From Cryobacterium sp. PH31-L1 (GTDB lineage Bacteria; Actinomycetota; Actinomycetes; Actinomycetales; Microbacteriaceae), in the NCBI RefSeq assembly GCF_030063145.1, contig NZ_JASISM010000003.1, forward strand, positions 372,001 to 436,000: a stretch of 64,000 nucleotides of DNA, in the 5' to 3' direction. The translations under genes were made by a program, and so were the position numbers. The notes under the pieces are model-generated. The model searched no databases. It was not told the origin of the DNA and was given only the letters and a program-made list of their open reading frames with translations. Shown in pieces: positions 1-7,601 of the stretch (its first letter is position 1; the number at the start of each line of letters is the position of its first letter).

Positions 1-1
1 G

Positions 2-106
2 GCCGGGAGGTTTCAGATCGTCGTGCTCGCCGGCATCCTCTGCGCCGGGTCGCTTGCGGCGGTCACCCTGCTGCACCTGATCTCGCCGGTGCGCCAAAAA
101 CCGTAG
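2..106 (+). CDS. C-terminal end of a membrane protein (partial)
   Basis: The gene enters from the left edge, so no start is visible. The last 34 residues contain one hydrophobic run of about 20 residues (IVVLAGILCAGSLAAVTLLH) followed by a short basic tail ending VRQKP. That is what the last transmembrane helix and cytoplasmic tail of a transporter look like, but the family cannot be named from this piece. It converges on the Lrp gene, whose stop lies 3 bases beyond its own. Confidence 0.6.
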   Translation, partial: AGRFQIVVLAGILCAGSLAAVTLLHLISPVRQKP

Positions 107-109
107 GTG

Positions 110-547
110 CTACTCGATTGACCGATGGATGAGGCGCGACAGCACGATCGCACTGCGAGTGTGATCGACGTTGGGGGCCAGGCGCACCTTTTCCAGCGCC
201 GCCTCGAGCCCCGGAATGTCCCGGGCTCGAATGTGCACCATCGCATCGGCGCTGCCGGTGACGGTTCCCGCATCGACGACCTCCGGCACGCCGGAGAGTA
301 TGCGCAATAATTCGTCGGGCGCGACGGTGCCGCGGCAGAACAGCTCCACGTAGGCTTCCGTGCTCATGCCGTCGACCGCCGGATCGACCTGAATCGTAAA
401 GCTTCGAATCACCTTGTCGGCCACCAGGCGGTCGACGCGGCGTTTCACAGCGGATGCCGACAGCCCCACCACCGAGCCGATGTCACCATAGCCGGCGCGC
501 GCGTTCTGGCGCAGCAGATCGAGAATGCTGTGGTCGAGGTTATCCAT
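110..547 (-). CDS. Lrp/AsnC-family transcriptional regulator
   Basis: 145 residues, the usual length for the family. Residues 1-55 form an AsnC-type helix-turn-helix (LDHSILDLLRQNAR, then GLSASAVKRRVDRL), and residues 70-145 fit the ligand-binding RAM domain. Lrp/AsnC proteins are feast/famine regulators that sense amino acids. This one is divergent from the arginine-modifying hydrolase gene at 773 and the ornithine aminotransferase gene, so regulation of arginine/ornithine catabolism is the obvious inference. The shared intergenic region carries an inverted repeat that could be its site. Confidence 0.9.
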   Translation of the reverse strand: MDNLDHSILDLLRQNARAGYGDIGSVVGLSASAVKRRVDRLVADKVIRSFTIQVDPAVDGMSTEAYVELFCRGTVAPDELLRILSGVPEVVDAGTVTGSADAMVHIRARDIPGLEAALEKVRLAPNVDHTRSAIVLSRLIHRSIE

Positions 548-569
548 TGGGCGAGTCTAAGCGACGGCA

Positions 570-618
570 CTGCGCAAACTTGCGTCACGGTGGTCATTCT
601 CGAAGATTTCTTGCGCAG
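570..618. promoter_or_regulatory. Candidate Lrp-type operator (inverted repeat)
   Basis: CTGCGCAA at 570-577 and TTGCGCAG at 611-618 are perfect inverted copies separated by 33 bases, between the divergent Lrp gene and the arginine catabolic genes. A further ACTTGCG follows the left copy. Position and symmetry suit an Lrp-family site; binding is inferred. Confidence 0.4.
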
Positions 619-772
619 ATCAGCGTGAAACGTTGAATCATGCTGTGTGAAACTGAGGGTGGCGTCCCGGAACAATCAAGTGTGATCGTGCCGGGCTCTC
701 GTGAGCGACCTGGTCCGCCATCCACCCCGAGTTCCGTCGGTCTGAAGGCCCGCGGATCCCCGAAGGAGCCTC

Positions 773-1627
773 ATGTCGATCAACTCAGCCACCCCGGTTC
801 TGGCCGAAGAGCCAGCCGCTCCCGTGCGCATCGCCACCAAGCGCACCGTCCTCATGTGCAAGCCGCAGTTCTTCACCGTGGTCTACCGCATCAACCCGTG
901 GATGGACCCGGCGCTGCCCACCGACACCTCGCTCGCCGTTAAGCAGTGGCAGACCCTCTATGACGCCTACATCGGCCTCGGGTTCGACGTGCACCTGATC
1001 GACCCGATCGACGGCCTGCCCGACATGGTCTACGCGGCCAACGGCGGTTTCGTCATCGATAACCAGGCCTACGGAGCCAAATTCACCCACGTGCAGCGCC
1101 AGCCCGAAGGCCCCGCCTACATGGACTGGTTCGGCGCCAATGGCTTCGACGTGCGTGTGCCCGTGGAGACCAACGAGGGTGAGGGCGATTTTCTGCTCGT
1201 CGGCGACGTCATTCTGGCCGGCACCGGCTTTCGCAGCGACTCGAACAGCCACGCTGAACTCTCGAATATCGCCGGCCGCCCGGTGATCACGCTGCGCCTG
1301 ATCAACCCGAGTTTCTACCACCTCGACACCGCCGTGGCCGTGCTCGATGACACGAACATCGCCTACCTGCCCAGCGCCTTCGACGCGCCGAGCCTCGCCA
1401 TTCTGCAGGAACGCTACCCCGACGCCATCATCGTCACCGAAGAAGACGCCTCCATTCTCGGCCTCAACTCCTACTCCGACGGCTACAACGTCGTCATCGC
1501 CGCCCGCGCCAAAGACTTCGAACGCCAGCTCCGAGCTCGCGGCTACAACCCGATCGGCGTCGACCTCTCCGAACTGCTGCTGGGCGGCGGCGGCGTCAAA
1601 TGCTGCACGCTCGAGCTGCGCCGATGA
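773..1627 (+). CDS. Guanidino-modifying hydrolase: dimethylargininase / arginine deiminase or dihydrolase family
   Basis: 284 residues of the guanidine-modifying enzyme superfamily, which attacks the guanidino carbon of arginine or methylarginine through a catalytic cysteine. Visible signatures are FFTVVYRINPWM (residues 33-44), MVYAANGG (85-92), the acidic EGEGDF (135-140), the catalytic histidine in FYHLDT (H183) and the C-terminal cysteine in GGGGVKC (C277). The start follows AAGGAG at 765-770. It is followed directly by ornithine aminotransferase. If the product were citrulline, an ornithine carbamoyltransferase would be expected, so an arginine dihydrolase giving ornithine directly (ArgZ-like) is as plausible as dimethylargininase. 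Confidence 0.85.
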   Translation: MSINSATPVLAEEPAAPVRIATKRTVLMCKPQFFTVVYRINPWMDPALPTDTSLAVKQWQTLYDAYIGLGFDVHLIDPIDGLPDMVYAANGGFVIDNQAYGAKFTHVQRQPEGPAYMDWFGANGFDVRVPVETNEGEGDFLLVGDVILAGTGFRSDSNSHAELSNIAGRPVITLRLINPSFYHLDTAVAVLDDTNIAYLPSAFDAPSLAILQERYPDAIIVTEEDASILGLNSYSDGYNVVIAARAKDFERQLRARGYNPIGVDLSELLLGGGGVKCCTLELRR

Positions 1628-1656
1628 CCGCCCCCACCCAACTGAAGGAGTACGAC

Positions 1657-2913
1657 ATGACGACGAATCTGACCGACGCACCCGCAGCATCCGTTTCGCC
1701 TGCAGCTACTGCCCTCATTGCCGAGGAAAGCGCGCACGCCGCGCACAACTATCACCCGCTGGAGGTCGTGGTCGCGACCGGCGACGGCGCCTGGGTAACG
1801 GATGTCGCCGGTCACCGCTACCTGGACTGCCTCGCCGCGTATTCCGCCGTGAACTTCGGCCACTCCAACCCGGTGCTGCTCGACGCCGCCCGGGCGCAGC
1901 TCGGCCGCATCACCCTCACCAGTCGTGCCTTCTATAACGACCAGCTCGGCCCGTTCGTGACCGCGCTCGCCGAACTGGCCGGCAAAGACATGGTGTTGCC
2001 CATGAACACCGGGGCCGAAGCCGTCGAATCCGGCATCAAGGTCGCCCGCGCCTGGGGTTACCGGGTCAAGGGCGTCGCGCCCGACCAAGCCAACATCATC
2101 GTGGCGGCCGGCAACTTTCACGGCCGCACCACCACCATCATCAGCTTCTCCGACGACGAGTCGGCCCGCGCCGGTTTCGGCCCGTTCACGCCCGGTTTTC
2201 GCACCGTGCCCTACGGCGACGCCGCCGCGCTCGAGGCTGCTATCGACGAGAACACTGTCGCCGTGCTGCTCGAACCGATCCAGGGCGAGGCCGGCATCGT
2301 CGTGCCGCCGATAGCATACCTGCCCGCTGTGCGCGAGATCACTACGCGCCACAACGTATTGTTCATCGCCGACGAGATTCAGTCTGGACTCGGTCGCACC
2401 GGCTCGACCTTCGCCTGCGACCTGGTCGGTGTCGTGCCCGACCTCTACCTGCTCGGCAAGGCCCTCGGCGGCGGCATCGTGCCCGTCTCCGCTGTCGTCG
2501 GCAACACCGACATTCTCGGTGTGCTCCACCCGGGCGAGCACGGCTCGACCTTCGGCGGCAACCCGCTCGCCGCGGCCGTGGGCCTGGCCGTCGTGAAGAT
2601 GCTGGCCACCGGCGAATATCAGCAGCGCGCGACCGAACTCGGTGCGCGACTGCACGCCGGGCTCGCCGCGCTCGTCGGCCACGGCGTGATCGAAGTGCGC
2701 GGGATCGGGCTCTGGGCCGGCATCGACATCGATCCGTCGCTGGCTCCGGGCCGCGTCGTCTGCGAGGCCCTCTTGGCCCGCGGCGTGCTCGCCAAGGACA
2801 CGCACGGCTCGACCATCCGCCTGGCGCCGCCGATCGTCGTCTCCGCCGAAGACGTGGACTGGGCCGTCGAGCAACTGCGCCTCGTGCTGGCCGATCTGGC
2901 CGCCGCTAAGTAG
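1657..2913 (+). CDS. rocD: Ornithine--oxo-acid aminotransferase
   Basis: 418 residues, normal for class III PLP aminotransferases. It converts ornithine and 2-oxoglutarate to glutamate semialdehyde and glutamate. Signatures are NTGAEAVES in the cofactor site, LLEPIQGEAGI, the aspartate-bearing ADEIQSGLGRTG, the PLP-binding lysine K268 in LLGKALGGG, and STFGGNPLAAA. The ATG at 1657 is chosen because GAAGGAG (1644-1650) precedes it at normal spacing, although the frame opens further upstream over the end of the hydrolase gene. It forms an arginine-to-glutamate semialdehyde module with the preceding gene. Confidence 0.95.
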   Translation: MTTNLTDAPAASVSPAATALIAEESAHAAHNYHPLEVVVATGDGAWVTDVAGHRYLDCLAAYSAVNFGHSNPVLLDAARAQLGRITLTSRAFYNDQLGPFVTALAELAGKDMVLPMNTGAEAVESGIKVARAWGYRVKGVAPDQANIIVAAGNFHGRTTTIISFSDDESARAGFGPFTPGFRTVPYGDAAALEAAIDENTVAVLLEPIQGEAGIVVPPIAYLPAVREITTRHNVLFIADEIQSGLGRTGSTFACDLVGVVPDLYLLGKALGGGIVPVSAVVGNTDILGVLHPGEHGSTFGGNPLAAAVGLAVVKMLATGEYQQRATELGARLHAGLAALVGHGVIEVRGIGLWAGIDIDPSLAPGRVVCEALLARGVLAKDTHGSTIRLAPPIVVSAEDVDWAVEQLRLVLADLAAAK

Positions 2914-2994
2914 CCTGTTCACAGGCCGGCGAAAGCGGATGCCGGCGCGAGACGGTCGGCCAGGGCGGAGGCCGGCGGCTCTAGGCTGAAGGGC

Positions 2995-3957
2995 ATGTAC
3001 ACCGACCTGCCCGAAGCCGAACTCCGCAGCTATCGCAGCGGCCAGGCCGACCCCGCCGACTTCGATTCGTTCTGGGCTGAGACGCTCGCCGAGTCCGACC
3101 GGCATCCGCTCGATGTCACCGCCACGAAGGTCGAGGCCGGGCTGACAACGCTCGACGTGCACGACGTGACTTTCCCCGGGTTTGGTGGGCAGCCGATCAA
3201 GGCCTGGCTGCGGGTGCCCGCCGGCGCGACCGGCCCGCTGCCGACCATCGTGCAGTTTCACGGCTACGGCCGGGGACGCGGGCAAAGCTTCGAGAACCTG
3301 CTGTGGGCATCCGGCGGGTTCGCGCACTTTGAAATGGACCTGCGCGGGCAGGGTTGGGGCGGCAGCACCGGCGACACGGCCGACGACGCCGGGAGCGGCC
3401 CGCAGGTGCCCGGGTTCCTGACCCGCGGCATCGACTCGCGCGAGACCTACTATTACCGTCGCGTTTTCACGGACGCCGTGCGCGCCGTCGCGGCGGCCCG
3501 CAGCCTGGCGCTCGTCGATGACACCCGGGTGGGCGTGGTCGGCACCAGCCAGGGTGGCGGCATCGCGCTCGCCGTTGCCGGGCTCGTGCCTAACCTGGCC
3601 GCGGTTGTCGCGCGCGTGCCATTTCTCTGTGACTTTCCGCGGGCATCCGTCATCACCGACGCGCTGCCGTACCGTGAGCTCGGCCAGTACCTCGCCACCA
3701 ATCGGCTGAAGGTGGCTCGGGTGCACGACGTGCTCTCCTATTTCGATGGCGTCAACTTCGCCAAGCGCGCGACGGCGCCGGTGACCATGACTGCGGCGCT
3801 GATGGACCCGATTTGCCCGCCATCGACCGTGTTCGCGGCCTACAACAACTATGCCGGCCCGAAGCAGATCACGGTCTGGCCCTACAACGGTCACGAGGGC
3901 GGCGCCTGGGAGGACGACGCCCTCGCCCTCGGTGCGTTCCGGGACCACCTCGGTTAG
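2995..3957 (+). CDS. Acetylxylan esterase / cephalosporin-C deacetylase family protein
   Basis: 320 residues, the typical length of carbohydrate esterase family 7. The alpha/beta hydrolase features are FHGYGRGRG (oxyanion region, about residue 88), the nucleophile S185 in GTSQGG, an acid in LMDPICPPST near residue 268, and the histidine of NGHEGG near the C-terminus. There is no signal peptide, so it probably acts in the cytoplasm, removing acetyl groups from imported xylo-oligosaccharides or similar substrates. It stands alone between rocD and the toxin-antitoxin pair. Confidence 0.85.
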   Translation: MYTDLPEAELRSYRSGQADPADFDSFWAETLAESDRHPLDVTATKVEAGLTTLDVHDVTFPGFGGQPIKAWLRVPAGATGPLPTIVQFHGYGRGRGQSFENLLWASGGFAHFEMDLRGQGWGGSTGDTADDAGSGPQVPGFLTRGIDSRETYYYRRVFTDAVRAVAAARSLALVDDTRVGVVGTSQGGGIALAVAGLVPNLAAVVARVPFLCDFPRASVITDALPYRELGQYLATNRLKVARVHDVLSYFDGVNFAKRATAPVTMTAALMDPICPPSTVFAAYNNYAGPKQITVWPYNGHEGGAWEDDALALGAFRDHLG

Positions 3958-4010
3958 ACCGCCCTGTCAAGCGGATGCTCCGCGCCGGCACCGATAGAAT
4001 TTCCGGCAAC

Positions 4011-4031
4011 ATGGTACTAAAATGATACCAT
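4011..4031. promoter_or_regulatory. Operator candidate of the CopG-Doc module
   Basis: ATGGTA (4011-4016) and TACCAT (4026-4031) are perfect inverted arms with a 9-base spacer, just in front of the antitoxin start. A TAGAAT box at 3995-4000 would place transcription initiation inside or beside the dyad, which fits autorepression by a ribbon-helix-helix antitoxin. Confidence 0.5.
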
Positions 4032-4036
4032 TCGTC

Positions 4037-4243
4037 ATGGCCATGACAGTGCGACTTCCCCAGGAACTTGATTCAGCGCTCGAAGTGATCGCGCGCCAGC
4101 GGCATATCTCGAAACACGCCGCACTCATTGAGGCGGCCGACCGGTTCGTGCGGCAGGAATCGAAAACTGAACGCGTATTGGCGAGCGTCGACGAGACCAC
4201 TCGTCACTACGCCGAACTGCTTCAAAAACTCGAAGACGCCTAA
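4037..4243 (+). CDS. Ribbon-helix-helix (CopG-type) antitoxin
   Basis: 68 residues. The N-terminus MTVRLPQELDSALEVIA is a textbook ribbon-helix-helix DNA-binding start; the C-terminal half (from about residue 40) is charged and helical, as expected for toxin wrapping. ATG 4037 (or 4043) is preferred over 4022 because the RHH strand begins immediately after it. No good Shine-Dalgarno is visible. The Doc-type toxin starts 41 bases downstream. The pairing is RHH-Doc rather than the classical Phd-Doc. Confidence 0.8.
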   Translation: MAMTVRLPQELDSALEVIARQRHISKHAALIEAADRFVRQESKTERVLASVDETTRHYAELLQKLEDA

Positions 4244-4284
4244 GTGCCGACAAGCGGGGCCCGACACGCGAGGCCCGACTCGAC

Positions 4285-4659
4285 ATGACCGAATACATCG
4301 AACCCGAACAGGCCGTCGCAACCGTTGCTCACCTCGGGCTGCATATTCGAGACAAGGGACTGCTGTTCTCCGCGTTGGCCCGACCCGCAGCGAGCATGTT
4401 CGGTGAAGAGGCGTACGCCACCTTGGAACTCAAAGCGGCCGCGCTCTTCTCCTCGCTGGCCCAGAACCACCCGTTGTTCGACGGAAATAGACGACTCTCC
4501 TGGATCCTCACCCTCGCATTTCTGCGGCTCAACGGCATTCGCGTGGTCATGCCCACCGACGACGCCTTCGCGCTCGTGCGCGCCGTGGCGCAGAGTGGAA
4601 AGGAACTCGACGAGATCGCTGCAGTCCTCCGCCGGCATCTCGTGCCGACGGAGAACTGA
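4285..4659 (+). CDS. Doc-type Fic-fold toxin
   Basis: 124 residues, the size of Doc toxins. The Fic motif reads HPLFDGNRRL with the catalytic histidine at residue 62. N-terminal helices (IEPEQAVATVAHLG) and the helix after the motif (SWILTLAFLRLNG) match the Doc fold. Characterised Doc toxins phosphorylate EF-Tu and halt translation. The motif has DGN where P1 Doc has DAN, a common variant. It is co-oriented with the RHH antitoxin and probably co-transcribed. Its stop is 15 bases from the convergent lactate oxidase gene's stop. Confidence 0.85.
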   Translation: MTEYIEPEQAVATVAHLGLHIRDKGLLFSALARPAASMFGEEAYATLELKAAALFSSLAQNHPLFDGNRRLSWILTLAFLRLNGIRVVMPTDDAFALVRAVAQSGKELDEIAAVLRRHLVPTEN

Positions 4660-4674
4660 TCGGGCAGCCGGTGG

Positions 4675-6042
4675 CTACGGCTGCTCCGCGATCGCCTCCT
4701 TCGGCGCACGCTTCACCGGAGTCCCCGTCACGGTAGCGGACGCGCTGACGCTCGCCCTGCGCGCGGGAGTCTTCCGCGCGGGGGCTGCCTCGGCCGCGGC
4801 GACCAACTGTGAGGCGACGGGCTGCAGCCGGGACAGCTGCGTGACGTGCCCGGGGTTCAATTCCTCGAGCGCGTTCACGCCGAGCAGGCGCATGGTGCGG
4901 GCGACCTGCTCCGACAGGATCGCAATCGTGCGGTCCACCCCGGCTTCCCCACCGGCCATGAGGCCGTACAGGTAGGCGCGGCCGATCATCGTGAAGCGGG
5001 CGCCGAGAGCGATCGAGGCCACTACGTCGGCACCGCTCATGATGCCAGTGTCGAGGTGCACCTCGGTGTGGGCGCCGACCTCGCGCGCGACCTGCGGCAG
5101 CAGGTGGAACGGGATGGGCGCACGGTCGAGCTGGCGGCCGCCGTGGTTCGAGAGGGTGATGCCGTCCACGCCGAGGTCGACCAGGCGCTTGGCGTCGTCG
5201 AGGTTCTGCACGCCCTTGACGACGACCTTACCTGGCCATTGCGCCTTGATCCAGGCGAGGTCCTCGAAGTCGACCGTGGGGTCGAACATGGTGTCGAGCA
5301 GGTCGGCGACGGTTCCGCTCCAGCGGTCGAGGCTCGCGAAAGAGAGCGGTTCGGTGGTGAGAAAGTTGATCCACCATTCCGGGCGAGGCAGCGCGTTGAC
5401 GACGGTGCCGAGGGTGAGTGCCGGCGGAATCGAGAAGCCGTTGCGCTTGTCGCGCAGGCGGGCGCCGGCGACGGGAACGTCGACGGTCACCAGCAGCGTG
5501 TCGTATCCTGCCTTCGCGGCCCGGTCGACGAGGGCCATCGAGCGATCTCGGTCCTTCCACATGTACAGCTGGAACCAGTTGCGCCCGTTCGGGTTGGCGG
5601 CCTTGACGTCTTCGATCGAGGTCGTGCCCATGGTCGACAGTGCGAAGGGGATGCCGGCGCGGGCCGCGGCGTGGGCCCCCGCGATCTCGCCCTCGGTCTG
5701 CATCATGCGGGTGAAGCCGGTCGGGGCGATGCCGAACGGCTGCGCCACCGGGGCGCCGAGCACGTCCCAGCCGGTCGACACTGTCGACACGTCACGCAGG
5801 ATGGAGGGGTGGAACTCGATGTCCTCGAAGGCCTGGCGGGCCCGGCCAAGTGAGATCTCGGCCTCGGCGGCGCCCTCGGTGTAGTCGAAGGCGGCCTTCG
5901 GAGTGCGCCTCTTGGCGATCGCACGCAGGTCGGCGATCGTGAGGGCCGCGTCGAGGCGGCGCTTCTTCGCGTTGAGCTCCGGCGCCTTGAACTTCATCAG
6001 CGGGGCGAGATCTTTGATCCTGGGGATGCGTCGTTGAACCAT
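4675..6042 (-). CDS. FMN-dependent alpha-hydroxy-acid oxidoreductase (lactate dehydrogenase / lactate 2-monooxygenase family)
   Basis: 455 residues. FMN-binding segments [10 protein letters not shown] (105-114) and [12 protein letters not shown] (135-146) and the active-site SNHGGRQLD with catalytic H300 identify an L-lactate-type flavoenzyme. Residues beyond about 400 are an Ala/Lys/Thr-rich low-complexity tail not needed for the fold. AAGGACG lies 5' of the ATG. It lies 12 bases downstream of a FadR-type regulator gene on the same strand, the usual lldR-lldD arrangement, so it likely oxidises L-lactate to pyruvate under lactate control. Oxidase versus quinone-linked dehydrogenase cannot be told by eye. 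Confidence 0.9.
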   Translation of the reverse strand: MVQRRIPRIKDLAPLMKFKAPELNAKKRRLDAALTIADLRAIAKRRTPKAAFDYTEGAAEAEISLGRARQAFEDIEFHPSILRDVSTVSTGWDVLGAPVAQPFGIAPTGFTRMMQTEGEIAGAHAAARAGIPFALSTMGTTSIEDVKAANPNGRNWFQLYMWKDRDRSMALVDRAAKAGYDTLLVTVDVPVAGARLRDKRNGFSIPPALTLGTVVNALPRPEWWINFLTTEPLSFASLDRWSGTVADLLDTMFDPTVDFEDLAWIKAQWPGKVVVKGVQNLDDAKRLVDLGVDGITLSNHGGRQLDRAPIPFHLLPQVAREVGAHTEVHLDTGIMSGADVVASIALGARFTMIGRAYLYGLMAGGEAGVDRTIAILSEQVARTMRLLGVNALEELNPGHVTQLSRLQPVASQLVAAAEAAPARKTPARRASVSASATVTGTPVKRAPKEAIAEQP

Positions 6043-6054
6043 GGTCGTCCTTGT

Positions 6055-6765
6055 CTAGTGAGTGGTCAGATGGGTCTCGGCGTAGTACCCCGAGATGTGG
6101 GCGTGAACCGCGAGGCGGGCGGCATCCGCTTGGCCGGTCAGAATGGCGCTGAGAATGCCGCGATGCTCGAGCCTGAGGCGAGCGGATGTTGCCGCCCAGC
6201 TCGGCAGGCCAGCCGCGCCCGCCCGTGCGTACCCCTCGATGGCGCTGCGGAGGCCGGCCATTGTGGCGGTGATCACCTGGTTGCCGCTTGCTTCGGCGAG
6301 CGAGAGATGGAACTGGGTGTCGAGGGCGAGGAATTCGGCTTCGGTCAGGGTCTGGCTTTCCATCGCGGTGAGGATCTGCGCCGACCCGGCGAGATCGACG
6401 GTGCCGTGGGCGTCGGCTAGTTCGGAGACGATTGATCCCTCCAGGATGAGGCGGGTCTTGACCACGTCGGCCACCTCAAAGCCCTGGGCTGCGACCTGCA
6501 GGCGCATGAGTGCGGACATGCCGCCGCCAGGACGGGCGACGATGATCGCGCCGGCTGAGGGACCGGACCCGACGGCGGTGCGAATGAGCCCGAGCACCTC
6601 GAGCACCCGCAACGCTTCGCGCACGCTGGATCGGCCGACCCCGAGGTCGGCAGCGAGTGTGCGCTCTGGCGGCAGGTGATCGCCCGGGCTCAGGCGACCC
6701 TCGAGCAGGTCGAGTTCCACGGCGTCGAGCACGACCTGCCAGGCACGCGGGCTCATCGTGGGCAT
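6055..6765 (-). CDS. FadR/GntR-family regulator of the lactate gene (LldR-like)
   Basis: 236 residues from the ATG at 6765, which has GAGAGGACGAC in front; longer in-frame starts lack this. Residues 15-75 are a GntR winged helix (GDHLPPERTLAADLGVGRSSVREALRVLE) and residues 95-230 an all-helical FCD ligand domain (DTQFHLSLAEASGN). It heads the operon with the FMN-dependent lactate enzyme. A perfect 15-bp palindrome 19 bases upstream of its start matches the TGGTnnnACCA core used by FadR-family proteins, so it is probably autoregulated and lactate-responsive. Confidence 0.9.
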   Translation of the reverse strand: MPTMSPRAWQVVLDAVELDLLEGRLSPGDHLPPERTLAADLGVGRSSVREALRVLEVLGLIRTAVGSGPSAGAIIVARPGGGMSALMRLQVAAQGFEVADVVKTRLILEGSIVSELADAHGTVDLAGSAQILTAMESQTLTEAEFLALDTQFHLSLAEASGNQVITATMAGLRSAIEGYARAGAAGLPSWAATSARLRLEHRGILSAILTGQADAARLAVHAHISGYYAETHLTTH

Positions 6766-6783
6766 GTCGTCCTCTCGTTCGTG

Positions 6784-6798
6784 TGTGGTCTGACCACA
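6784..6798. promoter_or_regulatory. FadR/LldR-type operator
   Basis: TGTGGTC-T-GACCACA is a perfect 7-bp-arm palindrome and contains TGGTCTGACCA, matching the FadR-family consensus TGGTnnnACCA. It lies between the regulator start (6765) and the divergent dienelactone hydrolase start (6855), so one site could control both directions. Confidence 0.7.
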
Positions 6799-6854
6799 GG
6801 TTACACGATATTTCGCTGAGGCGGGATACAGTTTCAGCCAACCCGGGAGAGACC

Positions 6855-7598
6855 ATGACCGTTGCACCCCAGCTCATCGACCTGAAACTGCCCGACGGAC
6901 CGGGCGGCAGCTCCGGTCTGAAAGCCGTGCTGGCGATCCCGGCCGGAGACGGCCCCTGGCCCGGCATCGTGCTCGTACACGAAGCGTTCGGCCTCACCGA
7001 CGTCATGCGCCGCCAGGCGATCAGAATGGCCGAGGCCGGCTACCTGGCGCTCATGCCCGACCTCTTCACCGAGGGAGGAACCCGCAAATGCCTCGTCGCC
7101 ACCTTCCGAGCCCTCTCCGCCGGTGCCGGTCGGGCTTTCGTCGATATCGAGTCGGCCCGCGTGTTCCTGAGCGAACGTGGCGACTGCACCGGACGCATCG
7201 GTGTGCTCGGGTTCTGCATGGGTGGCGGGTTTGCTCTCGCCACGGCTACGCGCGGCTTCGACGCCTCCTCGGTCAACTATGGTCGGCTCCCGAAGGATCT
7301 CGACGATCACCTGCTCGGCGCCTGCCCGATCGTCGGCAGCTTCGGCGGCGCGGATCGCTCTCTGGTCGGCGCGGCAGACACCCTCGACTCATCCCTAGCG
7401 AGGCTGGGCATCGAGCACGACGTCAAGGAATACCCGGGTGCCGGGCACGCATTTCTCAACGATGCCGAGACCGGGCCGCGGATGCTGCGCCCCGTGCTGA
7501 AGCGCATCCTTGGTGCCGGCCCCGACCCGGTGGCCGCCGCCGACGCCTGGACGCGGATCGAGGCGTTCTTCGGCGAGCATCTCGGGGCGTCACGGTAG
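6855..7598 (+). CDS. Dienelactone hydrolase family protein
   Basis: 247 residues, typical for DLH. The catalytic triad is visible: nucleophilic C121 in GVLGFCMGGGFA, acid D167 in GGADRSL and H198 in PGAGHAFLN. Family members hydrolyse dienelactone in chlorocatechol breakdown or act as general carboxylic ester hydrolases. ATG 6855 is chosen because the fold begins right after it and GGGAGA (6845-6850) precedes it. It diverges from the LldR-like regulator across the palindromic site. Confidence 0.88.
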   Translation: MTVAPQLIDLKLPDGPGGSSGLKAVLAIPAGDGPWPGIVLVHEAFGLTDVMRRQAIRMAEAGYLALMPDLFTEGGTRKCLVATFRALSAGAGRAFVDIESARVFLSERGDCTGRIGVLGFCMGGGFALATATRGFDASSVNYGRLPKDLDDHLLGACPIVGSFGGADRSLVGAADTLDSSLARLGIEHDVKEYPGAGHAFLNDAETGPRMLRPVLKRILGAGPDPVAAADAWTRIEAFFGEHLGASR

Positions 7599-7601
7599 CG
7601 T

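Noticed and set aside
1543..3948. 801-residue frame on the minus strand opposite rocD and the esterase
   Set aside because: Long antisense frames are expected in DNA with strong third-position G/C bias. The plus-strand proteins carry full catalytic motifs; the antisense product has none.
4846..5853. 335-residue plus-strand frame opposite the lactate enzyme gene
   Set aside because: Mirror of codon bias; the minus strand carries the complete FMN-enzyme motifs.
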